Source: Sphagnum compactum
Taxonomy: Eukaryota; Bryophyta; Sphagnopsida; Sphagnales
Reading direction: 5' to 3'
NCBI GenBank assembly: GCA_965153455.1
Contig: OZ234493.1
Coordinates: forward strand, 28,944,213-29,008,212
DNA: 64,000 bases
Shown here: piece after piece, positions 45,276 through 56,999 of the stretch
How positions within the stretch are numbered: the first letter of the stretch is position 1
Layout of the letters: every line of letters begins with the position of its first letter
Translations under genes and position numbers: made by a program
Notes under the pieces: generated by a model
What the model saw: only the letters and a program-made list of their open reading frames with translations
What the model was told of the DNA's origin: nothing
Database searches by the model: none

Positions 45276-45762
45276 GGTCAAAACTTGTAATTAGGAGCCA
45301 AAAGGATTACTTTGGAAAAGGACTACATGTCCTTTTTCCCCAAAAAAACTTTTACATGCAAATGAATTTTTTGTAGCTTGTTCTAAAAAGTATTTAAAGT
45401 TTTAAATTTCCGCATTTTAAAAAGTATGAGTGTTTTTTGAATGTGGCTAATATGTTTTTATGATTTATATTTTTTTCATTGAATTTTTTATATTATATAA
45501 GTCCTTTTAATAGTCCTTTGCAAAATTGTCTCCATCTAACACATAAGTTGTACATTTTCAAACGTCCTAAATTAAAACCAAAATTTAAAATTAGATCAAA
45601 TGAATTTTTACTCTAAGTTCTTAAACATTCATATGAGGGAAAAATGACTAACGTACCATGATTATTATGGTTTTAAATGGTAAAAAAAAAAAAAAAGTTT
45701 GATTTTGACTGATTATATTTAACATCCAACGCCCTTTTTGGCTCTTAGTTACATTTTTGACC
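45276..45762. mobile_element. Possible MITE with 28-bp terminal inverted repeats
   Basis: GGTCAAAACTTGTAATTAGG plus AGCCAAAA at 45276-45303 is mirrored at 45736-45762 (TTTTGGCTCTTAGTTACATT, TTTGACC). CTTTTG lies at the left border (45269-45275) and again at the right border (45762-45767), a possible target duplication. A third copy of the motif is at 60577-60604. Internal sequence shows no coding capacity. Confidence 0.45.
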
Positions 45763-45783
45763 TTTTGTTATTCCCTCCTCCCC

Positions 45784-46285
45784 TTACACAAACAATGATG
45801 ACAACAATAATAATAGAACTTTTATTTTGAAGAAAATTTCTAAATTCTCAAATGGAACCATGTGAAAAAACATGGGAACCAATTTAGGTTCAAAAACAAT
45901 GATTGGTGACACAATGGTTATCGATTCAACTATAATGACAACATGTATGTCATCTTTCTCAAATCCCCTTTTGGACTTTGATTCAATGTCAATAATTTTG
46001 ACGTTCATAAATATGTCTTTATTCAAATACTATTCATGCATATCTATTTGTATGAGGTAATTTGACCTTGAAAGTGACTATGATTAGAGTTGCCCTATCC
46101 AACAAATCACAATACAAATATGCATAGCTTGGATCTTCCATGTTTCTATTTGCAATTTAATCAAAGGTGCCATACCTATTGAACACCTTTGCTTCAAATG
46201 CAACATCTTTAACTCCAAAATCCAAATTACTCACTGCAACAACTAATCAAACTTCTTTCACTAAAACAGTAGCCATTGTGCAAGA
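45784..46285 (-). pseudogene. Decayed coding stretch, unknown
   Basis: Minus-strand reading from 46280 gives MATVLVKEV, a stop, LVVAVSNLDFGVKDVAFEAK, VFNRYGTFD, a stop, IANRNMEDPSYAYLYCDLL and DRATLIIVTFKVKLP, and further left the open frame 46026-45784 (MNKDIFMNVKIIDIESKSKR). The frame is sustained with only point stops, which suggests a former gene or element. No family was recognised. Confidence 0.3.
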
Positions 46286-46771
46286 AAAAATTTAAAAAAT
46301 ACCAAAATGAATTTGACAACCAACACACAAAGTAGTAGAAAAATGGGATTTAGCAAAGGCACATTTGAAATAACTCAAGCTTGTAAAACACATTAATACA
46401 AAATGAAAGTTTAAGTCAAACACAATGTTTGTGCTAGTTAGAAAGAGAACTAACAAACATACAATGTAATATTTATTATGGGACAAAAAAGCCTAACTGA
46501 AACCTTAAACCTAACCTAAACCTTTTACGAATGTTCTTTGACTTTAACTAATTTTGACTACATGTTTGACTACAACGTAACAATAAATAATCATATTTAT
46601 GGTTCAGTAGCTAAGTTATGGTCTAATAATGAATAAGGTATCCTATAAATTTTAATTATGCAACTCATGGGTACATTGAAACCCTAATTGTCTCAATTCG
46701 AATTTGAAATACGACATTTTAACCCTAAACTTTTCAATTGTTTAAACATTTTTTTCATTTTCACTTCAATA

Positions 46772-46798
46772 TATATATATATCTATATGGTATGTATG

Positions 46799-46844
<46 letters not shown>

Positions 46845-46855
46845 AATATATATTG
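46772..46855. repeat. (TA)n/(TG)n/(CA)n compound microsatellite
   Basis: TATATATATATATC, GTATGTATGTATG, a long TATATA run and ACACACACA follow one another. The open frame 46688-46957 spanning it is an artefact of the repeat. Confidence 0.9.
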
Positions 46856-46859
46856 GTAA

Positions 46860-48240
46860 ACATCAGCTTTTTCATCATGTGCAAGAAAATTTTGGTTACA
46901 CAAAAAGTTGAAATTGAATTGTTTTCCAATTTTTGGTCAAATGTATTCAGTCTTTGATTTTAAACAAGATGTGTTTTTCCTTAAAAAAATTTAATTAATT
47001 TTTTCTGTTGAAATTTTTGCCATGTTTGGTGGCCCACAAAAAATGACATTGATTTTACTATAAAAAAAAGGGGCAAATAGGGAATATCCCCCTCTTTTTT
47101 TCCCAACCACCCAACCCCACCCAAAAAATAACTCCTTAAAATAAAACTCCTTACCCCTCCCACTACCACATAATAAAACTCCTTTATTTTTCAAGTTCAC
47201 TAAAACCCCACATCTAAAAAAACAAGCCCTTCAGAGACAGGAAAAAAATTAAATATTTAAAACCCCTAGGCTCTCCTCACCCAACTTTATTTTAAAACCT
47301 GACACCTAGACTTATCCATTCAGCGTACTTTTGATTCTCCAGCCCGTATACCCGCTCAAAAGGTATTCCCACAATGTCTTTGTAGGACAGAGCCAACAAA
47401 CAAAATGGTATTCCCATGGTATGCACCACCACAAGGTATTGTGTATGTGTAAAAGCAGCACTGAAACCTTGCCATATTCTAACTACAAGATTCACTAGGG
47501 GAAAGGGTAAACCTAATATCACACATCCGTACCCTCATTAGTGCAGACTGTTATTCCCTATCCTTCCTAGCAAACAAAAAACCTACTCTCCACCAATCGT
47601 CCTTTCACAAGAGAGCACTTGGGTTCTTGTAAATGAAATAGCTATCTTGGGTATAATGTGTGCAATGGTAGGGTCGACCTATTTTTTTTGAAGCCTAGAT
47701 CTATTTAGCCATTTGGCTAAAAGAGAATTTAAAATAGCTAAAAATATGTGTTTTTTCTTTTGGGTTTTTTTAGTTGCCACATTTCTGAAGTATTTTTTGT
47801 TTTTGAAAAAACATCTCTAGATTTCTCTATTGATGTAGCCCAAAAACCTGATGGAAACTTAAACTTCGTTTTACTTTCATATGTTGTTGTTAAACTGTAT
47901 TATGGATTGTTCACCAGTTTGGCTATATCAGAATTACACAAAAAAGAAAAAAAAGAAAAAAAAGGGAAGAAAAGCCTCTGGTGTGCATGCTCTAGTGCAT
48001 CCATTGGAGGTTTTTTTCTGGTGCAATGAAGTGTGCACAATTATGGGGTAATTGTAAAGTGATGAAGTCAAATTACATAAAATTAGTTGGAGGCCACAAA
48101 TTTTCATATTCTAATCATATCTTTACAGATTCTGAAAATTGGGTTTCATGACCAAACATAACATAAGACTTAGTTGTGGATGAACCTCAACCGAGTTCAT
48201 ATTTTGGTTTCACCTAGGTAACCCATTCTATAGGAAATAG
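46860..48240. other. Intergenic, no gene recognised
   Basis: Short open frames (minus 47292-47522, plus 47748-48029) show no recognised domain. The first encodes GIPFCLLALSYKDIVGIPFE and lies in a GC-richer patch, so it could be a fragment of a former exon. Confidence 0.35.
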
Positions 48241-48390
48241 GTCTCATATATAGGTAGATAGGTAGGAAAATAGGTAACTACTAGGTAAGTAGATGGTTTA
48301 TACATAAGTAAGGGCTGCTTTTATTACCTACCTTCTAACTAATAACCTGCTTGTGGGTTGTTAATAGGTAGGTAGGTAGGTTGAACAAAC
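48240..48390. repeat. GGTA/TACC-rich cluster 3
   Basis: TAGGTAGATAGGTAGG, TAGGTAAGTAGATGG, ATTACCTACCTTC and TAGGTAGGTAGGTAGG. Same word as the clusters at 20616 and 22563. Confidence 0.55.
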
Positions 48391-48652
48391 AAAAGCCAAC
48401 TGAGCTAACCACCATGGTTAGCTAGGGAACTGGAGCCCAACAGAAAACTGTTTCCTCATCACATACCATTCATCCTTCATGGTGCACTGGTGGGTACTGG
48501 TTCACTGTGGCCGTTGGTTGGTGGGTTGCTTGCCTTCTAATTTAAATCATGTTTTAGTACAACAAAGTCTCCTAGTGGCGGTCGGCACTGCACAATAGTG
48601 AGCATGCGGGCTTAAAAAAAAATCAAGACAGATGCGGTCGGATATGGCAGAT

Positions 48653-49168
48653 TCACAACAGGGTGGCCCATAAATCATAGCTTTCTTGCAGCACAAGAGT
48701 GGCATAAGGTGAAGGCAAACTGTCCGGCCACTGAGCTTGGAGAACGCGCTGAAAAAACTTGCATTTTTCACATGTGCACAACTCAAATATGACAAACGAA
48801 CAGCACACCACCAGCCTTCTGGCAGTTCGGGTAATTACTCTGTCGACTTTGATGTGGTTGCGCCACATGAAGTCCTCAAGTGATTTCAGATTAGCAAATT
48901 TCTTGACTTTGATGTCGCTGCGCCACGTGAAGTCCTCGAGTGATTTCAGATAAGCAAATTTCTTGGCCACGACGCTTCTCACAACTTCTTGCATTTTTCC
49001 CTCGCTCAGTTGTCTGAGTACCTTTGCATGAATAAAATGATCATTGGGGGTGGGGGGGAGGAGGGGGCCGGCAAGCATCTCATGTGTTTTGTAAGAATTT
49101 TGTTCATAGCTAAAGTTGTGATCATCCATCGGAAGATGTGAAAAAAAAGTGGCAATCATAGGTAGCAA
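48653..49168 (-). other. Open frame of 171 codons with a duplicated segment, unrecognised
   Basis: The longest open frame in this part starts MLPMIATFFSHLPMDDHNFS and contains two neighbouring copies of a 20-residue unit, KKFAYLKSLEDFTWRSDIKV and KKFANLKSLEDFMWRNHIKV, then a Cys-rich LCTCEKCKFF and a final QAQWPDSLPSPYATLVLQES. GC content is above the surroundings. I do not recognise the protein. It may be a fragment of a former gene with a recent internal duplication. Confidence 0.3.
48848..48967. repeat. 60-bp tandem duplication
   Basis: TTTGATGTGGTTGCGCCACA at 48848 is repeated at 48908 as TTTGATGTCGCTGCGCCACG, and the similarity runs through the whole 60-bp unit with few differences. 60 bp is 20 codons, so the frame is kept. 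Confidence 0.88.
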
Positions 49169-49169
49169 G

Positions 49170-51200
49170 ATTTAGCCAAATCTGGCTATAAGCCAGATAT
49201 GAAATATAAAATATTTATTCATCCTTCAATAATGTTTTTTGGGCTACAAACTGAAAACCCAAATTTAAAAATAAATAAATAAATAAAAATCTGGATAATT
49301 TTCATTTTTATTTCCTCAATTCCAAAATCACTTCATTTTTGTTTTAAAATTTTTAAAATTTCACTTTGTAGCAAAAGTTTTGCCCATTAATAAAGGTTGT
49401 ATGTGACCCACATGAAGTCTCCAGGCCTTCAAGGGTGAACCAGCACCTACACTGGTACCATGGTAAAACCCTCAAAAAAATTGGTGGTCTTGTAAACATT
49501 TTAAAATATTTTAAAATATTTCGTCCTTAAAACCAAATCACAGGTCTGAGTCCAAATTTAACATTTCTTGGGTTCAATATAGCCACCAAGAGGCTTCCCT
49601 CACACAAGAAAGTGAAGGGAGGGAATCCTAGGAAGGGCCCTCTAACCTGACCCTCAAAGACTAGGTGAACTCTTTCTATTTTTCCACCTACCCACTATTC
49701 CCCCCCTTTATACTATTCCCTTTGATGACTTCTGGAGGAATGTTGTTGTTTCAATTTATATTATATTTTCCCATTTAAAAAATATTTTATTTGTATATAG
49801 TATACAAGCATAATTTGGTAAACAAAAATTGTCTAGGTCAATCTCATAGAGAGTGTAAAGTGCCTGCTTTAACCCAACAATGGAGTCAGATAGCCAAGGT
49901 TAAAAAACAGAATGCCAGGATTTTACTGGGGTTGGGACTAAGGTTAAACCAGTCAAACCCTGTGGTAGAAGAGTGCAGCCCAGCTTTTTTTTTTTTGGTG
50001 AACAATCATTAAAAGGTGACACCAAAAAAGGGCTTGCGATAAGGCGGTTGGAAAGAAGGGCCCCTGATTTCAGAAATTTCGTCTAAAGCAATTGATGCCA
50101 AGTGGCAACATCGCCACAACGTCTCCATCCCTAAGCCCTAAATCGCCTGTCTCTCTCCCTTAGCAACAAGGCTTTCGCCACTTCTATCGCCATCACTAGC
50201 AACTTTTCACCATACAAACTACAACTTGCAAAGCTCCATCGACAACAATGGCAATGCAACTACAATAACAAATTGCCAACAGTAATTTTACTAATAAATT
50301 TTTAGGGTTACATGAATTTTGGGCATCCATATTTTAGAAAATGGGCGGTTGTAACTTGTATTAGTGATTTGGTAGAAATCAAGAATGTCGTAATCTATAT
50401 GTACTGCAATGCAATCAATGTGCATTAGTTATTTTTGTTAAAGTTTTCGGTAGGTTGATGGATTTTGAGAGCTTGTGGTTGTTAGTGGTGGATATAGCGT
50501 ATGAGGCTTGACCAATGGATTTATGATAATGGGGTTGTTGGCCTCAAGTGTAGCCGTTTGATGTAATTGTGAAAGGCCAAGCATGTTGCAAGACTCATAA
50601 TTTTGACTTAGGTTCTCGTTCAACCCTAATTTCGAGTGTGTTCACTATGCACAGAAAATGGAGGTATGTCATTAGGCAATGGTCACTACTATTTTTGCTT
50701 TGAAATTTCGATTTTATATGAGAGTGGCAAGAGATTGAAGTTGCATCCAAATTCTTGGTTCTGAGTTTTGAATCTTGATCCAATATTCATTATTTGATTT
50801 CTGCAGGTAGATGTGGAGTTCGGACTCTGAATTGTGGTTTTGAATTTAGAAATTAAGGTTTGTCATTTCTCTTTAATCTCCAAGCTTTTGATTGCATCCA
50901 AATTCCAGAGTCTGTAGTTTTTGGTTTTGATTCCTATCTTCAAAACATTTTTCGATCAATATAGGGTTCAAATTTCAAAGTTGCACTAGAGGGTTTGAAC
51001 TTCAATTTTTCAATTTTTAACTTCTTGGACCTTGGTCTTTTTTTTCAAAACCAAATTAGAGTTTGTTGTTTTTTTCAAATTATTTCATAACTCCATAGTC
51101 CAAATTCCATTTGTTATCTTTGTTGTTTTTTCGTGAATCTTATTTCAATTTTCAAACTTGGGTCAAAGTCCAATTTTAACATTCATGGCCCCTCCATAAA
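49170..51200. other. Intergenic, no gene recognised
   Basis: A GC-richer patch near 50000-50280 (AAGGCGGTTGGAAAGAAGGG, CCCTAAGCCCTAAATCGCC) resembles a plant gene leader, but no coding frame follows. The rest is AT-rich. Confidence 0.4.
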
Positions 51201-53990
51201 TCCCTAAAAATCTCAAATTCAAGCCCATCTTCCCCCTTTCTTCACTGGCCCCTCAAGATGAGTGACGCGCTCCCAAGTCCCTTGTTGAACCCACTTGAGG
51301 GTCCAACTATGTAGAGTTGTGGAAAGTTGGGACTTGAGGGCCGCTCCCGACTTCCAGCACTAAAGAGGGGTAGAGGGGCGTGCTAGAAGTCCCGGGATTA
51401 GACTAGGAAGAGGACAAGCGTTTCACCTACTCAAATCTGCATCAAAACCAACCCCAAGTTGGTTGGAACTCATTCTGCACCCTTTTGGTGTTAGGATAAG
51501 CCACGGGCTAACTTGAACTCACTTGACTCACCACGGCCCGGACTCGGGGGAAGCCACCACCTTCCCCCATATAGTATACTCTGCGTCTCACCGCGGAGGC
51601 TACATCCGAATGGCTCTTTTTCCCGGGACTCCCAAGTTGGAGTCCCGAAACTGTCCCCGGGTTGGAGTCCCAGAACTTTGGGAGCTCATATCTCCCGGCT
51701 CCGACCTCCGATTGGAGTGAGGTCTGAACCAAAGTTGTAGCTCTCTTCAAGAGCTTTCCAACGCCATGTCGCACTCCTTCAGGCAACGTCGGGAAAGGGT
51801 CGATTCCCGACTTTTAGTGGTCAGGAGTCAAAGTTCCAGTTTGACTCCCGGCCCTTCTTTTGCCCATAACTTGGGCTACAAATGTCCAAATTGCCAATGT
51901 GAGGGCATTTTAGACATCTACACTTCAAGACCTTTCCATTGATATAAAGAACACCTCAAGGCGAGGTGTTTTGACCCCCTGTAATTGCTTTTGAGTTTTC
52001 AGGAGTCCCGGAGGACTCCAACTTCCCACTTTTGGGAGTGTGAGCTTCACCCTCACACTTAGCCCAAAGTGGGGTTGCGACAATGAGGCTAGTGTTGCAA
52101 CTCCCCCCAAGCCCCTGCCATCTATTAGTTGTGTGGTTGTGTCACATGATGATGATAGAAGCAAAAATGTTGTTGTTGATTCAACTAGAACAGCTCTAGA
52201 TGGGGTGAAAAGGAAATTGTATGAACATGCACAGAAGTTTCAAGACACTTGGACCACTTGGTTGCCATGGGCAAAGTCGGTCTTTGATGACAAGGGTCAA
52301 ATCCATCAAGTTTGTTGTATCGTGTGTACCTTTATGGAAGGCAAAGAAAAACTGTTGGCCCCCAAATCGGACACTTTCTTGAAACACCAAAGTCGTCGCA
52401 AGGTTAAGGAATATAGGCCTGGGGCTGATGCATGTGGCTTTTTCTTCAACAAAGATTCCGTCCATGTGAAGAATGAAAGATGTTACACTATTACCAATTG
52501 CCCTTTTGTCTTAGACCGCTTGCAAGTTGATGATCTATCTAAGGAAAGATGGAAATACGTCCAATTTGTTGTTGTCTGTCATCTTTTTGCAAATGGTTGT
52601 CTAATGATTGATTGTGAAAGCTTGAGAGACTTGTTTCAGCTATTGAAAGTGAAATTTATTTTTTGAAAACATTGGACTAATGGGTCTGACTAGGGGATGG
52701 CAGAAGTCATGCACAAGGTTTTGTTGGAAGCCATTAAAGTGGCATTCATAGTTGCTTCCTTTATCGTGGTCAATGCAGACAAGGTTGTTGCAATTGACAA
52801 CACCAAGTGGTTGTTAATCCATTTATACATGGTGTAGTAGTGGAGGAGGAAACCCATTCTCCTTTGCGTGGAAATTATCGATATGTTTGCCACTTTCAAC
52901 AACATATTTGTTCTTATGTTGAAATGTTTGCTTGAATTTGGGGGATTAGGGTTGGAGGAGCTTTGTGAGAAGCTGGTCAGCATTGGCTACGATGATAGTA
53001 GTGTGTTCCGAGGCCACAAGATGGGGGTAATCTAGCAATTTAAAAAGAAGGTTGCTCCTTTTGTTACTGGGGTGCATTGTTTTTTTCACAAGACAAACCC
53101 CGTTGTGATCATTCTATCGGATGTCCCTTTTGTACATCAGCTTGAGCTTCTCCTATAAAGTTTGTATGCTTTTTTTGCACATAGTTTGAAGAAATTTGCA
53201 AAATTTCAAAAGTTGGCTGATTTCCTCCAAACCAAGGGGAATAAGCCTCTTTGAAATGTAAAGACTCGTTGGATCTCCTTGTTATTTCCAGTTGAATGGG
53301 TATACTCAGAATTTTGTCCTCTCATTGTTAAAATGCATGAAGAGAACCAACGGAATGATGTTGCTGGAAAGAACCTAAAATTATTGTGTGACATGGAGGT
53401 CATTCTAGGGTTGCCATATATCCTCCCTTTGCTCGAATGTGTTCATGTTTTGATCCAGGTTGCAAAAGGCAGAGATGTTTTTGTTTGTGACTTTGTGGAA
53501 ACTCTGAAGGGGGCCCAACAAGAGCTTTACCAGCTGTATTGTGACCCATACACCAAATTTGAAGACCCAACTTTTGATGATTTCAATGCTATTGAAACCC
53601 TTACCAATTCCAATCTCCCAATGGAATGGTTTTTTGATCTCAACAGCGGAGAGGATTATTTGCCATTTTCTTTTGTTAGCCACAAGTATATTATATACTA
53701 CAACAATGATGATGGTGCTGGTGATCCTCAACCTATCACCAGAATTGCATTCAGTCAAACATTCAATAAGATGAAAGATGAGTGCAAAAGTGTAGCCTCA
53801 GGCTTGGTGTTTAAACTAAAAAAGTGAGTCCTAGAGCATGAGATGATGATTGTTTTGGGTGTTGTCTACCCCCAGTTTTGGGCTACAAATATTCTAGAGG
53901 TTGAGAGCAGTTTTTACTCGCACTTAAATGTCCTTAAGGCAACTTTTTGTGTGTTTCGTGTAATTGGTCAACAATATTATGTAATTCACA
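51200..53990 (+). pseudogene. hAT-like (ZNF862-type) transposase relic, interrupted by solo LTR B
   Basis: The plus strand reads, after the LTR, KFQDTWTTWLPWAKSVFDDK and CCIVCTFMEGKEKLLAPKSD, then FLKHQSRRK: a BED-like zinc finger (C-x2-C at 52316-52327, His further on). Next, 52700-53200 in pieces: KVVAIDNTKWLLIH, LVSIGYDDSSVFRGHKMGVI, PFVTGVHCFFHKTNPVVIIL. Then the 182-codon frame 53279-53827 with its upstream end: NVKTRWISLLFPVEWVYSEF and KNLKLLCDMEVILGLPYILP, followed by VLGVVYPQFWATN. The Asp-containing blocks, the HxxH-like CFFHKTN and the KTRWxS box fit hAT-type transposases of the DUF4371/ZNF862 class. Stops at several places and the solo LTR show it is dead. Confidence 0.72.
51263..52082 (-). 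repeat. Solo LTR B, 820 bp, with 5-bp target duplication ATGAG
   Basis: Read on the minus strand, it starts TGTCGCAACCCCACTTTGGG (from 52082) and ends CTTGGGAGCGCGTCA (to 51263), with TG..CA ends like solo LTR A. It is flanked by ATGAG on both sides (51258-51262 and 52083-52087). By eye the two copies are roughly 80% alike, with compensating indels, so they are related insertions and not a recent duplication. It lies inside a hAT-like transposase relic: joining the flanks at the duplication restores one reading frame (LSSLAPQ then DEASVATPPKPLP). Confidence 0.92.
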
Positions 53991-56985
53991 ATTATATTCT
54001 CACTTAACTAAATGAAAAATTCCACCTCACCTTTGAGAACTTTCTACTCCTACTAAAATTGGGTTTTTCATATGCACAACTACAAAATTGCAAAGAATCT
54101 TCCTCCTACTATTGTCGTCATCATGGAAACTACTTACAACAAGCAGTTGGTTCTTTTTTGAAAGTGGGTGCATGGGCAGGTTTCTTTTATTTTCTAGAAT
54201 TTGAGAAATAACCATCCAATTGCAACAAACAATCAACTAGACCTTGAAAAAGGAATGGAAAGTGGGTGGAGATTCAAATGGGTTGGTTTCACAAAAGTTT
54301 AAACTTTTTAAAAAAATGTAAAACAAATTAGTGTTGAAGTAGCTTTGTGATTGCATCTCACACAAGATCCACCCAAAGAAAATGTGATCATCCTTTCACC
54401 AATAGATTCACTATAAGAAATTAATGATTTTTTAAAACTCTTATCATACTTTTTGTCATGCCCTAAAAGGGTTCATCAAAGCTTTGCCAAAATGCACATA
54501 GAAAGTTACTCATAAAATTGGCCCCCTTCATTCTCTCCAAAATGTTCAATTTGTGACACAACAAGAAAAACCCTTCATGAAACAAAAAAAAAAACTCATT
54601 ACACTCATTACAAAACTCACAATGCAAGACCAAATTCAAACAATCTTGAATTAAGGAGCAGAAAGAAATTTCATTGTCACTTTTTCCTTTTGACAAATTG
54701 ACATCATGCATTTTTGTGTTCATAACCCCTTTCACCCAAACTTGGAGACTATAACCTACAATTTTCAAAACTTTATGGATAACTTTAATATAATCTATGC
54801 ATATTTTCTTATAGGCCCAACAAGTGACACCTGGATTAAAACATCAAAATGATGAGCTTCATGAGGAGATGTTCTTCATTTGATAAGAATATTTGGTAAA
54901 GAGTTGTTTTTTATCAAATTATGTGAAGTTTTATTTAAGAAGTTCCTTTCACATTGAAGGATTGAGGGAAAAAAATGTTAGCCCTTCGCTAGAAGGACTA
55001 GGGTAGAGAGTCTAGTCATAGTACACTTAAGGTAGGGTTTCTTGTTGTTTTTGCAAGACGGCCCCATTGTTTATGGTGTCCAAAGAGTAGATGGAGCCTT
55101 TCTCTTTGTGCATCTATTGCACTAAATCGACAAAAATGGATTAGAGGCGAGAAAGTTACGGCCCCCTGAAGTAAGGGGAGTCGTTTTTATAGAAAAATTC
55201 TCGATCAAACAATTCATAGCCTATTTTTTAACCCTTCAAAAAATCCTTAAATATTACTCTGTTGCCTTTAGAGTTAGAAGATGATTTGTAGAGCTTAAGG
55301 TGGCGATTTTAGAGCAATTTAAATCGCTCAATTTGAACCAAAAATGAGAAAGTTATGCATTGATGAAGTAGGAGGGGTCAAAATGAAAAAAAAAAGAAAA
55401 AAAAAAGTGTTTTACAATATGAAAAAACCTATTTTCTTTACTGCCCATTTTTGGCTGCTCCTTGGGCTTTGCATTTCGAAGATGATTTGTAACCTTGACA
55501 AAGGCGCTCCTTTAACATTTTAAATCACTCCAAATGGAAAAGAATTGAGAAAGATCTGCCAAAGTGTTCGGTCATAGGCTAGTGTTCAATGACGGGCCAG
55601 TGTACCCGATATGCAATTGAAGGCATCAAATGTAAAGGCCTGATGGGAACCAATTTGTAACGGACAGTTAAAGGACAGTTGTACTTAACTGACGACGAGT
55701 CCTCTGTAGGGCTTTTGTTTTATTTTATTTTTATAATAATTCATAAATCAAATTCTTCTTGCATTCCAATTATTGACCCACGTTGCACGGTAACTTCCCT
55801 CCCAGCATTTCTCACCATTTTAATTAGACCTGCCATAAATGGAAATGTGGCAGATCCAATTTATAGCTGCTTCTTTTATTGTGAAACTTAGGCCTTTTGC
55901 CATTCAACACGTGTCTAAGTCTAGACTAGTGTGGTCTAACTATCTAGTTCTAGGTCTAACTAGATGGTTAGCCTAGGTCTAATCAAGTGGTACCACCAAG
56001 TATTCCCAATACAAGACAAGCACATAAAGGTTCAGCTCTTTTTTATGGCAAGTTCCAACAAAATCATGAAAAGTGATCTAACTATGGTTAGATAATTTCA
56101 CTCCATCATGAATTTGATTCAAAGAAAAAGTAGCCTATCAAATACAACTAGGTCTCACACATGGGTTTCAAGTTCAAGTCAAAACTTGACCCCCAAAATC
56201 CTAAGTACACTCATGCAAAACTCTCTTCCCCTGAGTCCACATAGCAAAAAAATTTAAAAAGATATTAGAGTTTTCCCGTATAGTCAGGAAAACACGGCAC
56301 CAGTACCCTGAGTTTGGTCCAAAACCGGCGGGTGAGATTCAAAAAAAATCTGCAAAAAAGTACATTAGCTTTCAACCGGGGGTCAAACTCAGAAATGCAC
56401 TACTTCTTGTGCCAAACTGAGTTTCATCCTGTTTTGACCCCATCTTTCCTTTTTATTTGGAACGCCTCCACTGCTGCTACATATATTTTCACTGCTCCTA
56501 CATGTACAACTACTATAATTACCTCGAACCTTGTGCATTAAATGCTAAGTTTCAGCATTTCATACCTAGATTTGATAAAACTTCATTACTTTGTGTACCT
56601 GATTCAAAGAGGGGATAGGGGGTGAAAAGAGGCCCAAAGACACGGTGAAGACGGAATGACTTTAAGGAAAACTCTATAAATCTTTTAAATTATTACCCTG
56701 GATTAAATCTTTTCAGGGCAGACCCAGATTCTTTTTTTAAAATAAAAATTAAATTCATTAAAATTTTGCACTACCCCTGGATGGGTGGTGATAATCTTTC
56801 AGGAAACCAGTTTACAAACATTAGGATAAAATTTTAATAATCAACTAGAATAATCTGTTGGCCTCAATTAGGGTTACTAGTTTTAAATGACAAGCAGGTA
56901 CATCAGGAGTGTTAGTACTAACAAAGGTCTCACAAAAATCCCAAAAAATGATCGATGGTCAAAACCATCATAGGGAGACAAAAAG
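53991..56985. other. AT-rich intergenic, no gene recognised
   Basis: Small open frames only. A stretch near 55900-55990 is rich in CTAG words (TCTAGACTAG, CTAACTAGATGG). Near 56300-56450 short inverted words (TGAGTTTGGTCC, GGGTCAAACTCA) give weak hairpin potential. Confidence 0.45.
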
Positions 56986-56999
56986 GGAGGGGCAAAGAA

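Noticed and set aside
46688-46957. Open frame of 89 codons.
   Set aside because: A large part is translated TA/TG/CA microsatellite; no gene.
41101-52082. The two inverted 820-bp copies could be the terminal repeats of one giant 11-kb element.
   Set aside because: Each copy has TG..CA ends and its own, different 5-bp target duplication (AACAT and ATGAG), so they are two independent solo LTRs.
52040-52087. Start codon at 52040 for the hAT-like frame.
   Set aside because: That part of the frame is solo-LTR sequence read through the insertion border; the original frame came from left of 51263.
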